A stretch of 10,536 nucleotides of DNA from assembly GCA_025362915.1 (NCBI GenBank), contig JANYEU010000023.1:1-10536 (forward strand), written 5' to 3'. This document shows positions 1-6,382 of this stretch, in pieces. Below the pieces are notes generated by a model. It ran no database searches. It saw only the letters and a program-made list of their open reading frames with translations, and was not told the DNA's origin. Positions within the stretch are counted from its first letter, which is position 1, and each line of letters starts with the position of its first letter. Source of the DNA: Chitinophagaceae bacterium (lineage in GTDB: Bacteria; Bacteroidota; Bacteroidia; Chitinophagales; Chitinophagaceae). The position numbers and the translations under genes are program-made.

Positions 1-122
1 ATGCAGGTAAAGGGTTTGAGGGATAAAATATAAATTCCTTTTTACTGTTTATAGCATCAATACAAGAGTTGGTAGCAAGCATTTCAGATCCCACATTTCA
101 AAAAAATCGTTGATTAAATAAC

Positions 123-1119
123 ATGAAACATCCTAAGCATAAATCCTTTGTTGACAAATCAATTGGGGCAGCATTATCAGCTATTGAAGTTTATAATAAA
201 CCTGATTTCAAGTATAGAGAAGAGACATTTTCAATTTTAATGATTAACTCATGGGAACTTTTATTAAAAGCAAAAATCATCAAGGAAAACAAAGGTGACT
301 TAAAATCAATTTATGCTATGGTTAATAAAGTTGGAAAGAACGGCAATAAGCTTTCAACTCTAACACCTGACCTAAACAGAAGTAATAATCCTTAAAACAA
401 TTAGACTACCAAAATACTTGAAAATTTGTGAAGTAGCCCCAATTCTGCTCAATTCCGTAGTAAAAGAAAATGTGTTTCTATTAATGGAAATTAGGGACAC
501 TGCAATTCATTTTCAACATTCAGATTTATATTTAAGCAAAAAGGTTTTTGAAATTGGTACAGCTTCTTTAAAAAACTATTTGACGCTTATTACTGAATGG
601 TTTCATTACGATTTATCAGTTTACAATTTCTTCTTAATGCCAATGACTTTCTTTCACGAGTTTGAAGCATTACAAAGTTTCTCAATTAATAGCAACAAAG
701 ACCAGATTGAAAATTTATTAAAGTACATTTCAATAAAAGAAAGGGAAACGCCTTCTGACGAGAATAAAAATTTTAATATTTCTCTTCGCTTAGAAACAAA
801 ATTCGTTAAATCGACTTCTACGGATAGTATGTTATTCAACTATTCAACTGACCCAAACGCAATGAAAATAAACGTTCAGGAAGAAGATATTTTAAAAAAT
901 TTCCCATTTGACTATAAAGCATTGACAACTGCATTACGAAAGAGATATACAGACTTTAAAGAAACGAACAAATACCACTCAATTAGAAAGCCTTTAATGA
1001 AAAACAAAAAGCTTTGTAAGACACGAATGCTTGACCCTAACAATGCAAAAAGTGTGAAAAAGGACTGGTTTAATTCAGAAATATTTAAAGAGTTTGACAA
1101 GCATTACACTAAAAAATAA
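123..1119 (+). pseudogene. DUF3644-family protein with HEPN-like motif, split by a frameshift
   Basis: Two adjacent reading frames together make one DUF3644-like protein of about 330 residues, near the family's usual length as I remember it. The first frame (123-395) starts at ATG with K-H-x-x-F-V-D-K-S, then A-I-E-V-Y-N-K-P and N-S-W-E-L-L-L-K-A, typical of the family's N-terminal helices. It stops at TAA 393-395 just after L-N-R-S-N-N-P. The second frame is open from 376 and carries on the family pattern, including E-I-R-D-T-A-I-H-F (Arg codon 493, His codon 508) and a C-terminal F-D-K-H-Y-T-K-K. R-D-x3-H fits the Rx4-6H signature of HEPN ribonuclease-like domains, so an RNA-directed or defence role is possible but inferred. 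The TTG at 418 is not a convincing independent start. The gene is visibly more A/T-rich than panB, which suggests transfer. It is a pseudogene, a sequencing error or, less likely, a recoded gene. Family call fairly sure; function unknown. Confidence 0.7.
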
Positions 1120-1391
1120 CTCGACTACTCAATATGCCTGCCACCAACACAAGACTTGCAAATATGACTGATGACGGAATAAACTCAGCTTAGTCACAGT
1201 TCGGAAATCATACGTCTGCACACGCAGATTATATCGAATGTGCAACTGTTTCAACAATAGAATTTTAGATTATTATCTTATTGGAAGAAAGACCAATTAC
1301 ATTAAAATCATCAATACTACTACACCCCCTTAAATAAACGGGTTGAGTCATTTGTTGACATTTGAGTTCTATAGTCGCTTAGCTTTGCTGC
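1120..1391. other. Noncoding tail after the DUF3644 gene
   Basis: I see no convincing gene here. The stretch starts directly at the DUF3644 stop codon and contains C-C-T-G-C-C-A-C-C-A-A-C-A-C, a cagttcgg block and a small hairpin (TCTGC 1215-1219 with GCAGA 1224-1228, loop ACAC). From memory, comparable GCC..CCACCAACA-type sequences follow accessory genes in many Bacteroidota genomes and may represent cassette-associated tails. That resemblance is recollection, not a search result. No attC pair can be shown from one copy. Confidence 0.3.
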
Positions 1392-1622
1392 ATGATACAA
1401 GTTTTATTAGATCCGTCATCAGTTTTAATTATTGGAATCACTAGTTTTTTTATGTGTATTTATTTACTTGTACGTGCCTTTAAGTTTAAGTGTGCACTTC
1501 GTTTTGCACTCGGATTTTGTTTTGCCTTCTCGTTCATTATTAGTTCGTACTATGCTCTTTCATCCTTTAGCGAATCTAATTTTTATGTTGCAGATGCAGC
1601 TGTTTCGCAAAATGCGCCCTAG
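1392..1622 (+). CDS. Possible small membrane protein
   Basis: An ATG-initiated frame of 76 residues. It has two strongly hydrophobic segments (about residues 3-27 and 35-57) separated by a short basic stretch with K and R (R-A-F-K-F-K-C-A-L-R), as expected of a two-pass membrane hairpin. The tail (S-E-S-N-F-Y-V-A-D-A-A-V-S-Q-N-A-P) is polar. No family is recognised. An A/T-rich region gives hydrophobic frames by chance, a rival frame overlaps it (1432-1626), and I see no ribosome binding site. It stands alone between the DUF3644 gene and panB with gaps of about 270 and 200 bases. It may be a real small protein, a gene remnant or a chance frame; I lean slightly towards chance. Confidence 0.25.
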   Translation: MIQVLLDPSSVLIIGITSFFMCIYLLVRAFKFKCALRFALGFCFAFSFIISSYYALSSFSESNFYVADAAVSQNAP

Positions 1623-1822
1623 TTGATATGGTGCATTAACCAAACTTTTCTTCTATCAAACCAGCTAGTCAGGGGGGGCTTCATGCTGTTAGCAGATGTT
1701 AAACAAGGCGTATCTCGAAAATAACAAGTTTAATAGGTTTATAATAGCCTGCCTGCTCTTGCCAAATCTTATATCTTTCTATTATAGAAAACCAAAAGTC
1801 TTTTCTTTGTAAAAAATATACT

Positions 1823-2626
1823 ATGTCGGTAAAGAAAATTACTACCAATACCCTATTGAAAATGAAAGCAAACGGCGAGAAGATTTCTATGCTTACTGCT
1901 TACGATTTCTCATTTGCCCGCTTGTTTGATGCGGCAGGGATAGATATATTGTTGGTAGGCGACAGTGCCAGTAATGTTATGGCAGGCAATGAGACAACGC
2001 TGCCCATTACATTGGATCACATGATTTACCATGCCCAATGTGTAATAAAAGGCGTGCAAAGAAGTTTTGTAGTGGTTGATTTGCCTTTTGGCAGTTACCA
2101 ATCCAACTCAGAAATAGCATTGGCATCATCCATCAAGATAATGAAAGAAACGGGTGCAAACGCCGTCAAGTTGGAAGGAGGGGAGGAGGTGGCTGATAGC
2201 ATTAAACGCATCGTAAGTGCGGGCATACCTGTTATGGGGCATCTGGGCCTTACGCCACAAAGCATCAACAAGTTTGGTTCTTATAATGTCCGCGCAAAGG
2301 ATGATGCAGAAGCCATTAAACTAAAAAATGACAGCAAGATATTAGAAGAGGCTGGTTGCTTTGCCATAGTGTTGGAGAAAATTCCGGCTGCTTTGGCAAA
2401 GGAAGTTTCGCAAAGTTTAAGCATTCCTACCATTGGCATTGGTGCGGGAAAGGATTGTGATGGGCAGGTATTGGTTATGCACGATATGCTGGGCATTAAT
2501 TCTGAATTTAAACCAAGGTTTATCCGTCAATACCTAAATCTGGAGCCACTGATAGAAAACGCCGTAAAGCAATATGTTGCGGATGTAAAGAGTAACGGGT
2601 TTCCAAATGAGCATGAGTCTTATTAA
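1823..2626 (+). CDS. panB: 3-methyl-2-oxobutanoate hydroxymethyltransferase (PanB)
   Basis: PanB transfers a hydroxymethyl group from 5,10-methylene-tetrahydrofolate to 2-oxoisovalerate to give ketopantoate, the first committed step of pantothenate and CoA synthesis, in the cytoplasm. The 267-residue length is normal. The (beta/alpha)8 landmarks are present in order: L-T-A-Y-D (24-28), L-V-G-D-S with metal ligand Asp47, V-V-D-L-P-F-G-S-Y with Asp86, V-K-L-E-G-G with metal ligand Glu118, G-H-L-G-L-T-P-Q (139-146), L-E-K-I-P with the likely catalytic base Glu185, and I-G-I-G-A-G-x-x-C-D-G-Q. The His usual in the G-H-[DE]-[ST]-T-L-P block is Asn56 here. The only ATG that preserves the standard N-terminus is at 1823. 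It appears monocistronic: about 200 bases lie upstream and a 72-base gap precedes the kinase. No panC or panD is in view. A weak dyad (TTAATC/GATTAA, about 2623-2642) overlaps the stop codon. Confidence 0.97.
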   Translation: MSVKKITTNTLLKMKANGEKISMLTAYDFSFARLFDAAGIDILLVGDSASNVMAGNETTLPITLDHMIYHAQCVIKGVQRSFVVVDLPFGSYQSNSEIALASSIKIMKETGANAVKLEGGEEVADSIKRIVSAGIPVMGHLGLTPQSINKFGSYNVRAKDDAEAIKLKNDSKILEEAGCFAIVLEKIPAALAKEVSQSLSIPTIGIGAGKDCDGQVLVMHDMLGINSEFKPRFIRQYLNLEPLIENAVKQYVADVKSNGFPNEHESY

Positions 2627-2698
2627 TCATTTACCGATTAAAATTCTCCTTTGCCAATATTAACCTACGATATTTTCTAGTGCGTCTACTTTTGGTTC

Positions 2699-3835
2699 AT
2701 GACAAAGATGACAGTTACACCAACCAAGAAAATGTTGACAGTAATCATACATATTGCAGTATGGTCGTGTTTCTTATTATTGCCATTTATTTTTCAACCA
2801 CACTCTAAAGACTCTCCTTCGCCCGTAGGTTTAAGTCCGCATTTCAGGGCCGTACTCATCATTAGTAGCATATACCTCATTAGTTTCTATTACCTGAATA
2901 CACTTTTATTAATTCCCAACCTATTCTTCAAAAAGCGTTGGGGGTGGTATATAGCAAGTATAGTTGCACTTTTAGTATTGTTTTTGTATTTGCCAGAATG
3001 GATGTCTTCATTGGTTTCAGACCAGTTGCCAGAACCTAATATACCAATGGGAATGAGGGATTTTCCGCCACTTCCTTACGATTCATTAGCACCCAACCAT
3101 CCACTGGCATCACCTCGTGGGCATGGCAAGCATCATTTTCATTTCTTTCCTGGCTCATATTGGATATTTCTATTGGTGTTTGCCATTAGTACCTGCATTT
3201 CTGTAATACAGCAGTGGCTTAGGCTTGAGGCTAACACTAAAGAAATAGAGAAAGAAAAGTTAGGCACAGAATTGCAGTTCTTAAAATCGCAGGTAAACCC
3301 ACATTTTATATTCAATACGTTAAATAATATTTATTCCTTGGCATTAACAGGCAGCGATAAAACGGCTTCCTCTATCCTTAAATTATCCGCCATCATGCGA
3401 TATATTATTTCGGATGCTGCAATAAACTTTGTTTCACTTGAAAAAGAGGTAGAGTTTACCAAACACATCATCGATTTGCAGATGGATAGGCTTACGGATA
3501 AGGTATCTGTAGATTTTGTGGTAGAAGGGTCAGTTGAACATAAGATGATAGCACCCCTGATGTTTATACCGTTTGTAGAAAATGCTTTTAAATATGGTGT
3601 AAGTACAAAAGAGAATACAAAAATTACTTTTAGATTGGAGACTTTTAGCAATGAAATTATATTTTCAGCTTCAAACACTAAGGTTAAGTCTGAAAATGAT
3701 AACAGGGAAACAACGGGTATTGGGATAAATAATGTGAAAAGGAGGTTGGCGCTACTATACCCTTACAAACATATCTTACAAATTGATGAAACAGAGAAAC
3801 TGTTCTCTGTTAAACTACAAATAGAATTATTATGA
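2699..3835 (+). CDS. LytS-type sensor histidine kinase
   Basis: An inner-membrane sensor kinase of the LytS/YehU class, expected to autophosphorylate and pass phosphate to the regulator encoded directly downstream. Four hydrophobic segments (about 13-33, 49-73, 82-98 and 153-172) precede a short coiled linker (174-192, E-A-N-T-K-E-I-E-K-E-K). The His_kinase domain follows: L-K-S-Q-V-N-P-H-F-I-F-N-T-L-N-N with phosphoacceptor His202, then an HATPase_c domain with N-box P-F-V-E-N-A-F-K-Y-G (Asn295) and G-box T-G-I-G-I-N-N-V-K-R-R-L (339-350). There is no separate sensory domain, so the signal is probably read by the membrane part. The extracytoplasmic loop before TM4 (99-152) is rich in Pro and His (134, 142, 145, 146, 148). 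The start is ATG 2699, with ATG 2708 as an alternative. The stop overlaps the next gene by four bases, showing translational coupling. Confidence 0.93.
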   Translation: MTKMTVTPTKKMLTVIIHIAVWSCFLLLPFIFQPHSKDSPSPVGLSPHFRAVLIISSIYLISFYYLNTLLLIPNLFFKKRWGWYIASIVALLVLFLYLPEWMSSLVSDQLPEPNIPMGMRDFPPLPYDSLAPNHPLASPRGHGKHHFHFFPGSYWIFLLVFAISTCISVIQQWLRLEANTKEIEKEKLGTELQFLKSQVNPHFIFNTLNNIYSLALTGSDKTASSILKLSAIMRYIISDAAINFVSLEKEVEFTKHIIDLQMDRLTDKVSVDFVVEGSVEHKMIAPLMFIPFVENAFKYGVSTKENTKITFRLETFSNEIIFSASNTKVKSENDNRETTGIGINNVKRRLALLYPYKHILQIDETEKLFSVKLQIELL

Positions 3836-4533
3836 TTACAGCTATTGCTTTAGATGATGAACCGTTGGCACTTAAAATTATTATCCAATTTTGTGAAAGG
3901 ATAGGTTTTTTGCAATTGAAGAAAGCATTTTCTAATCCAAATGAGGCTGCTACTTACCTAAAGGAGAATAAGGTAGATTTAATATTTCTCGATATACAAA
4001 TGCCCGATATAAACGGAATGCAGTTCTATAAAAAACTCACCAATCCTCCACAGGTTATCTTTTCAACCGCCTATAGCAACTATGCTGTGGAAGGGTTTGA
4101 TGTGGATGCGGTAGATTATCTGGTAAAACCTTTCGACTTTGAAAGGTTTCAGAAAGCCGTAGAGAAAGCAAAGGAAAAGATAGCGTTTATTGCAACGCAA
4201 GAAGTGAATTCTAATGCCTTATTTGTGAAGGTTAATTACGAGATGGTAAAAATAAACCTCAAGGATATAGACTTTATTGAAGCATTGGATGATTATATAA
4301 AAATACACATCAAGCCAATGCCGATATTGACACTAATGACACTTAAAAGTGTGCTTGAAAAGCTGCCTTCGCATGAGTTTATACGTGTACATCGCTCCTA
4401 CATAATACCTATCTCCAAGATACAGAAGTTTAATAAGGCAAAAATAGTTGTGGCAGGAAAAGAGATACCTATTGGTTCCAGCTATTCTAACATATTTGAC
4501 GACTTGATGAGCAGAAGCAAAGTGTTAGGCTAG
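3832..4533 (+). CDS. LytTR-family response regulator
   Basis: A two-domain DNA-binding response regulator of 233 residues, the usual length for the LytR/AlgR class. The receiver domain (1-115) has the acidic pair Asp8/Asp9, the phosphorylation site Asp54 in L-I-F-L-D-I-Q-M-P, the switch Thr79 in F-S-T-A, and Lys99 in D-Y-L-V-K-P-F. The LytTR domain (about 130-230) carries the familiar D-I-D-F-I-E-A-L-D-D-Y-I-K-I, then M-T-L-K-S-V-L-E-K-L and F-I-R-V-H-R-S-Y-I-I. It starts at ATG 3832 inside the kinase stop (ATGA), so the two are made together and are almost certainly partners. Target genes cannot be told from this window. Its TAG stop forms the outer edge of a long hairpin shared with the convergent esterase gene. 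Confidence 0.95.
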   Translation: MITAIALDDEPLALKIIIQFCERIGFLQLKKAFSNPNEAATYLKENKVDLIFLDIQMPDINGMQFYKKLTNPPQVIFSTAYSNYAVEGFDVDAVDYLVKPFDFERFQKAVEKAKEKIAFIATQEVNSNALFVKVNYEMVKINLKDIDFIEALDDYIKIHIKPMPILTLMTLKSVLEKLPSHEFIRVHRSYIIPISKIQKFNKAKIVVAGKEIPIGSSYSNIFDDLMSRSKVLG

Positions 4534-4597
4534 ATAGTAGTTATTAAATAGTAGATACTAGTACAAGTAATATCTACTATCTAATAACTACTATCTA
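4531..4597. terminator. Stop-to-stop hairpin between convergent genes
   Basis: The 27-base arm 4531-4557 is the reverse complement of 4571-4597 except for one A.C mismatch (4547/4581), around a 13-base loop. The outer bases are the TAG stop of the response regulator (4531-4533) and, on the other strand, the TAG stop of the esterase gene (4595-4597). The whole space between the convergent genes is therefore one palindrome, built from TAGTAG/CTACTA-like units. It lacks a G/C-rich stem and a U tract. A bidirectional transcription end or mRNA 3'-end protection is inferred, and it may also be a member of a dispersed repeat family. Confidence 0.7.
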
Positions 4598-5410
4598 AGC
4601 ACCCCATCCCCATTTCAAGAAAGTAGGAAACGCCACGCCCCAAGTTTCTACATCATGTTTGCCACCTTCTATCTGCATATAATGGATATGCTCATTTGTA
4701 TATCCTTTTGCTTTTAGTTCTACTATCAGGTCTAGTGCATCATCAATACTATCAATGATGCCATTGTTATTTCTGTCCGCCGTTTCGTCCAGCGTTCCAC
4801 ATTCTATAAAGAATTTCAACCACGGAAAAAAGCTTCCCTTCAGTACCTGCAAGTGCATCAGCCTATCTGTTTCCTCATCATATCCATCCTCATAACTCCT
4901 TCTCCTCCACCAAAGACTACCACTAAATACGCCTACATGTTTAAATTCATTGGCATAGTTCCATACAATATCCAATGCACTAAGCCCCCCTAGGCTAAAC
5001 CCAGCAAAAGATTTATCCTTAAACGAAACGATGCCCAATGTCTTGCGTATAAAAGGTAATAACTCATCAAAAATAAATTTGGTATAGAGTCCTGCCTTGT
5101 TACCCCAACCCATAAAGTTTGCACTGATGGATGTGCCGTATTCCAAGGTTCTGTCCTTACCACAATGAATGCCCACAGATATTATAGGATGTATCTCACC
5201 ATTGCCCATCAGTTTTTCAAGAATATGTTTAAAACCTAGCTTGGGTAAATCCTGTCCATCATTAATCAACAATAGGCTAGGCAATTCATTGGTAGGCAGA
5301 TGCTTGGGTATGTAAATGTCTATCGCCACATCCCTTTCCAGATAAAGGGATTGCAAAACATAGTTGCTTACTTTAATGGAAGCAGGGGTTATATTCTTTT
5401 CTTTACTCAT
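4595..5410 (-). CDS. Esterase-D/Fes-like alpha/beta hydrolase (putative esterase)
   Basis: A serine hydrolase of the putative-esterase family (PF00756; esterase D, enterochelin esterase and acetyl-xylan-esterase relatives). Residue numbers are from ATG 5410 (271 aa). Seen in order: a beta-rich N-terminus with V-A-I-D-I-Y-I-P, L-L-L-I-N-D-G-Q-D (47-55), the nucleophile elbow A-G-F-S-L-G-G with Ser139, a following Phe/Trp/Arg-rich stretch (S-L-W-W-R-R-R), I-E-C-G-T-L-D-E with the probable acid Asp208, and G-G-K-H-D with catalytic His252. After the acid comes D-R-N-N-N-G-I-I-D-S-I-D (212-223), an EF-hand/dockerin-like calcium loop. There is no signal peptide, so it is probably cytoplasmic; the substrate is unknown. 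A TTG at 5419 in frame could extend it by three residues, but ATG 5410 is preferred because the TTG lies inside a TACATTTG -7-like element. Confidence 0.88.
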   Translation of the reverse strand: MSKEKNITPASIKVSNYVLQSLYLERDVAIDIYIPKHLPTNELPSLLLINDGQDLPKLGFKHILEKLMGNGEIHPIISVGIHCGKDRTLEYGTSISANFMGWGNKAGLYTKFIFDELLPFIRKTLGIVSFKDKSFAGFSLGGLSALDIVWNYANEFKHVGVFSGSLWWRRRSYEDGYDEETDRLMHLQVLKGSFFPWLKFFIECGTLDETADRNNNGIIDSIDDALDLIVELKAKGYTNEHIHYMQIEGGKHDVETWGVAFPTFLKWGWGA

Positions 5411-5416
5411 AACTTT

Positions 5417-5424
5417 CAAATGTA
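5417..5424 (-). promoter_or_regulatory. Bacteroidota-type -7 element upstream of the esterase gene
   Basis: On the minus strand this reads TACATTTG, an exact match to the Bacteroidota TAnnTTTG -7 consensus, ending six bases before the ATG at 5410. No good TTTG -33 element is visible at the usual distance, and transcription from here would give almost no leader. Chance occurrence is quite possible. Confidence 0.3.
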
Positions 5425-5427
5425 ATG

Positions 5428-5541
5428 AAAAGGGTGCATAAAAGTTTTTGCTTACGATGAAACCCTATAAGGGTTTTAAACCCTTATAGGGTTGGGGGCT
5501 TATTCTTATTATTGAAGCAAACAACTTTTATGCACCCTTTT
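5428..5541. repeat. Composite palindromic element with outer inverted repeats
   Basis: Outer arms 5428-5453 (AAAAGGGTGCATAAAAG... ending GCTT) and 5515-5541 are reverse complements apart from one base of length difference. Nested between them is a perfect 16-base inverted repeat, 5461-5476 with 5478-5493 (AACCCTATAAGGGTTT around a single T). The unit is about 114 bp and lies directly upstream of the esterase start. It has the shape of a small non-autonomous element or a strong cruciform/RNA hairpin. I see no clear target-site duplication. Confidence 0.6.
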
Positions 5542-5578
5542 AGCTTTTAAAAACATTGTGGTAGCCTTTTGGGACAGA

Positions 5579-5797
5579 GGAATGGTACCTAAATTATAAT
5601 TTAGGTACCATCCTGCAAGCAATACAGTACCTAAAATAAAATTTAGGCACCATTCGGGAAGCGATATAGTACCTAAAATAAATTTAGGTGCCATCTTGAA
5701 AGCGATATGTTGCCTAAAATAAAATTTAGGCACCATCTGGGAAGTGATATAGTACCTAAAATAAAATTTAGGCATCATATCGGAAGCGGAATGGTAC
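5579..5797. repeat. Tandem array of 42-bp units, each an inverted repeat
   Basis: Five direct units follow one another: 5579-5620, 5621-5662, 5663-5703 (41 bases), 5704-5745 and 5746-5787. The first ten bases of a sixth (5788-5797, GGAATGGTAC) match the start of unit 1. Each unit holds CCTAAA..TTTAGG flanked by a GTAC/GCAC-like extension, so each can fold into its own hairpin; unit 1 is perfect (GGTACCTAAAT TATA ATTTAGGTACC). A more decayed relative (CTAAA 5829-5833 with TTTAG 5840-5844) follows. The spacers between stems (about 16 bases, ending G-A-A-G-C) are also repeated, so this is not a CRISPR array. The minus-strand frame across it is a 14-residue periodic by-product, not a credible protein. 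Confidence 0.85.
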
Positions 5798-5960
5798 AAC
5801 GAACTTTGGGTAAATAGAGTTTTACTGCCTAAAAGCTAGTTTAGCCTTGTATAAATAGGCATTATAATTTAATAGCGATAAATAGTTTTCGCGATTTTCT
5901 TTCACAATTAATTGCCCCTTCCTCAGCCAAAAAACTTATCTTGTACAATAAATAATAAGT

Positions 5961-6125
5961 ATGCCTTGCTACATAAATGAAATGTCAGAATTGCCAAGTG
6001 AAGAAACAGATAAATTGAGCAAAGAACAATCCAATGAATTGGATAAACGTTTTGCCAAAGTTGAGGCTGGTAATTATGTTTCTTATTCTCTTGATGAAGT
6101 GAAACATAAACTGAAAGAAAGATGA
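5961..6125 (+). CDS. Small antitoxin-like protein (Unstab_antitox/addiction-module type)
   Basis: A 54-residue frame from ATG 5961 to TGA 6123-6125. Its C-terminal half, L-S-K-E-Q-S-N-E-L-D-K-R-F-A-K-V-E-A-G-N, then S-L-D-E-V-K-H-K-L-K-E-R, matches the pattern of addiction-module proteins of the PF09720 type (L-x-x-E-Q-x-x-E-L-D-x-R-x-x-x-x-E-x-G ... W-x-E-V-K-x-x-L). These neutralise ParE/RelE-family toxins. The N-terminus is shorter than in typical members, so it may be truncated or a short variant. The stop overlaps an ATG at 6122 (ATGA), the arrangement expected for a coupled toxin gene. That second frame (M-T-N-C-N-I-R-L-L...) ends after 21 codons in repeat sequence, so the toxin seems lost. 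Codon use is coding-like and charged residues dominate, unlike the surrounding repeats. Fairly sure it is or was a gene; partner inferred. Confidence 0.65.
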   Translation: MPCYINEMSELPSEETDKLSKEQSNELDKRFAKVEAGNYVSYSLDEVKHKLKER

Positions 6126-6245
6126 CAAACTGTAACATAAGGCTATTACACCCAAACCTATGTTGCCTCTATGACCCTACTATATAACTTCTTCGAATTA
6201 GGTATTTAGTTTGCAAATGCTTTTAACAGTTATTATTTCTATTGC

Positions 6246-6264
6246 CCCGACCCTTTAGGGCGGG
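6246..6264. repeat. CCCGACCC/GGGCGGG hairpin repeat
   Basis: CCCGACCC followed by TTTA and GGGCGGG forms a G/C-rich stem with one bulged A in otherwise A/T-rich DNA. It lies inside the proposed element at 6183-6423. No U tract follows on the plus strand, so it is better read as a repeat than as a terminator. Confidence 0.45.
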
Positions 6265-6283
6265 TTGTTAAATCATTTGACTA

Positions 6284-6382
6284 TTGGCTTTAGCCAAATA
6301 TTTAAAATAAACAATACTGATGATGTGTGGCTAAAGCCATATTATAAAATTAATACCTTTTCCCTTGGCTAAAGCCGAAGGG
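6284..6382. repeat. Three GGCTTTAGCC / GGCTAAAGCC palindromes
   Basis: TTGGCTTTAGCCAA (6284-6297), TGGCTAAAGCCA (6328-6339) and CCCTTGGCTAAAGCCGAAGGG (6362-6382) are each self-complementary, and the first can also pair with the third across about 70 bases. Similar GGCTAAAGCC motifs are, from memory, frequent between genes in Bacteroidota. All three lie inside the possible element at 6183-6423. Confidence 0.7.

Noticed and set aside
1..33. Tail of an upstream gene or a tiny frame (M-Q-V-K-G-L-R-D-K-I-stop)
   Set aside because: Ten codons at the window edge cannot be told from chance.
418..1119. Independent gene starting at TTG 418
   Set aside because: The frame is open upstream to 376 and continues the DUF3644 sequence of the preceding frame; TTG 418 falls inside the conserved region.
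2687..2694. TACTTTTG as the -7 element of the kinase operon
   Set aside because: It fits TAnnTTTG, but it ends only four bases before the ATG and no -33 element is visible at the right distance, so transcription would start inside the coding region.
5579..5797. CRISPR array
   Set aside because: The segments between the stems are themselves repeated, so there are no unique spacers, and no cas gene is present.
5509..5799. A 96-residue minus-strand frame over the 42-bp array
   Set aside because: Its 14-residue periodicity follows from 42 being a multiple of three; the 41-base unit shifts the pattern midway. It has no family match and no sensible start region.
5923..6138. Minus-strand 71-residue frame
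   Set aside because: It is the complement of the antitoxin-like gene, with no family character, while the plus-strand frame has a recognisable pattern.
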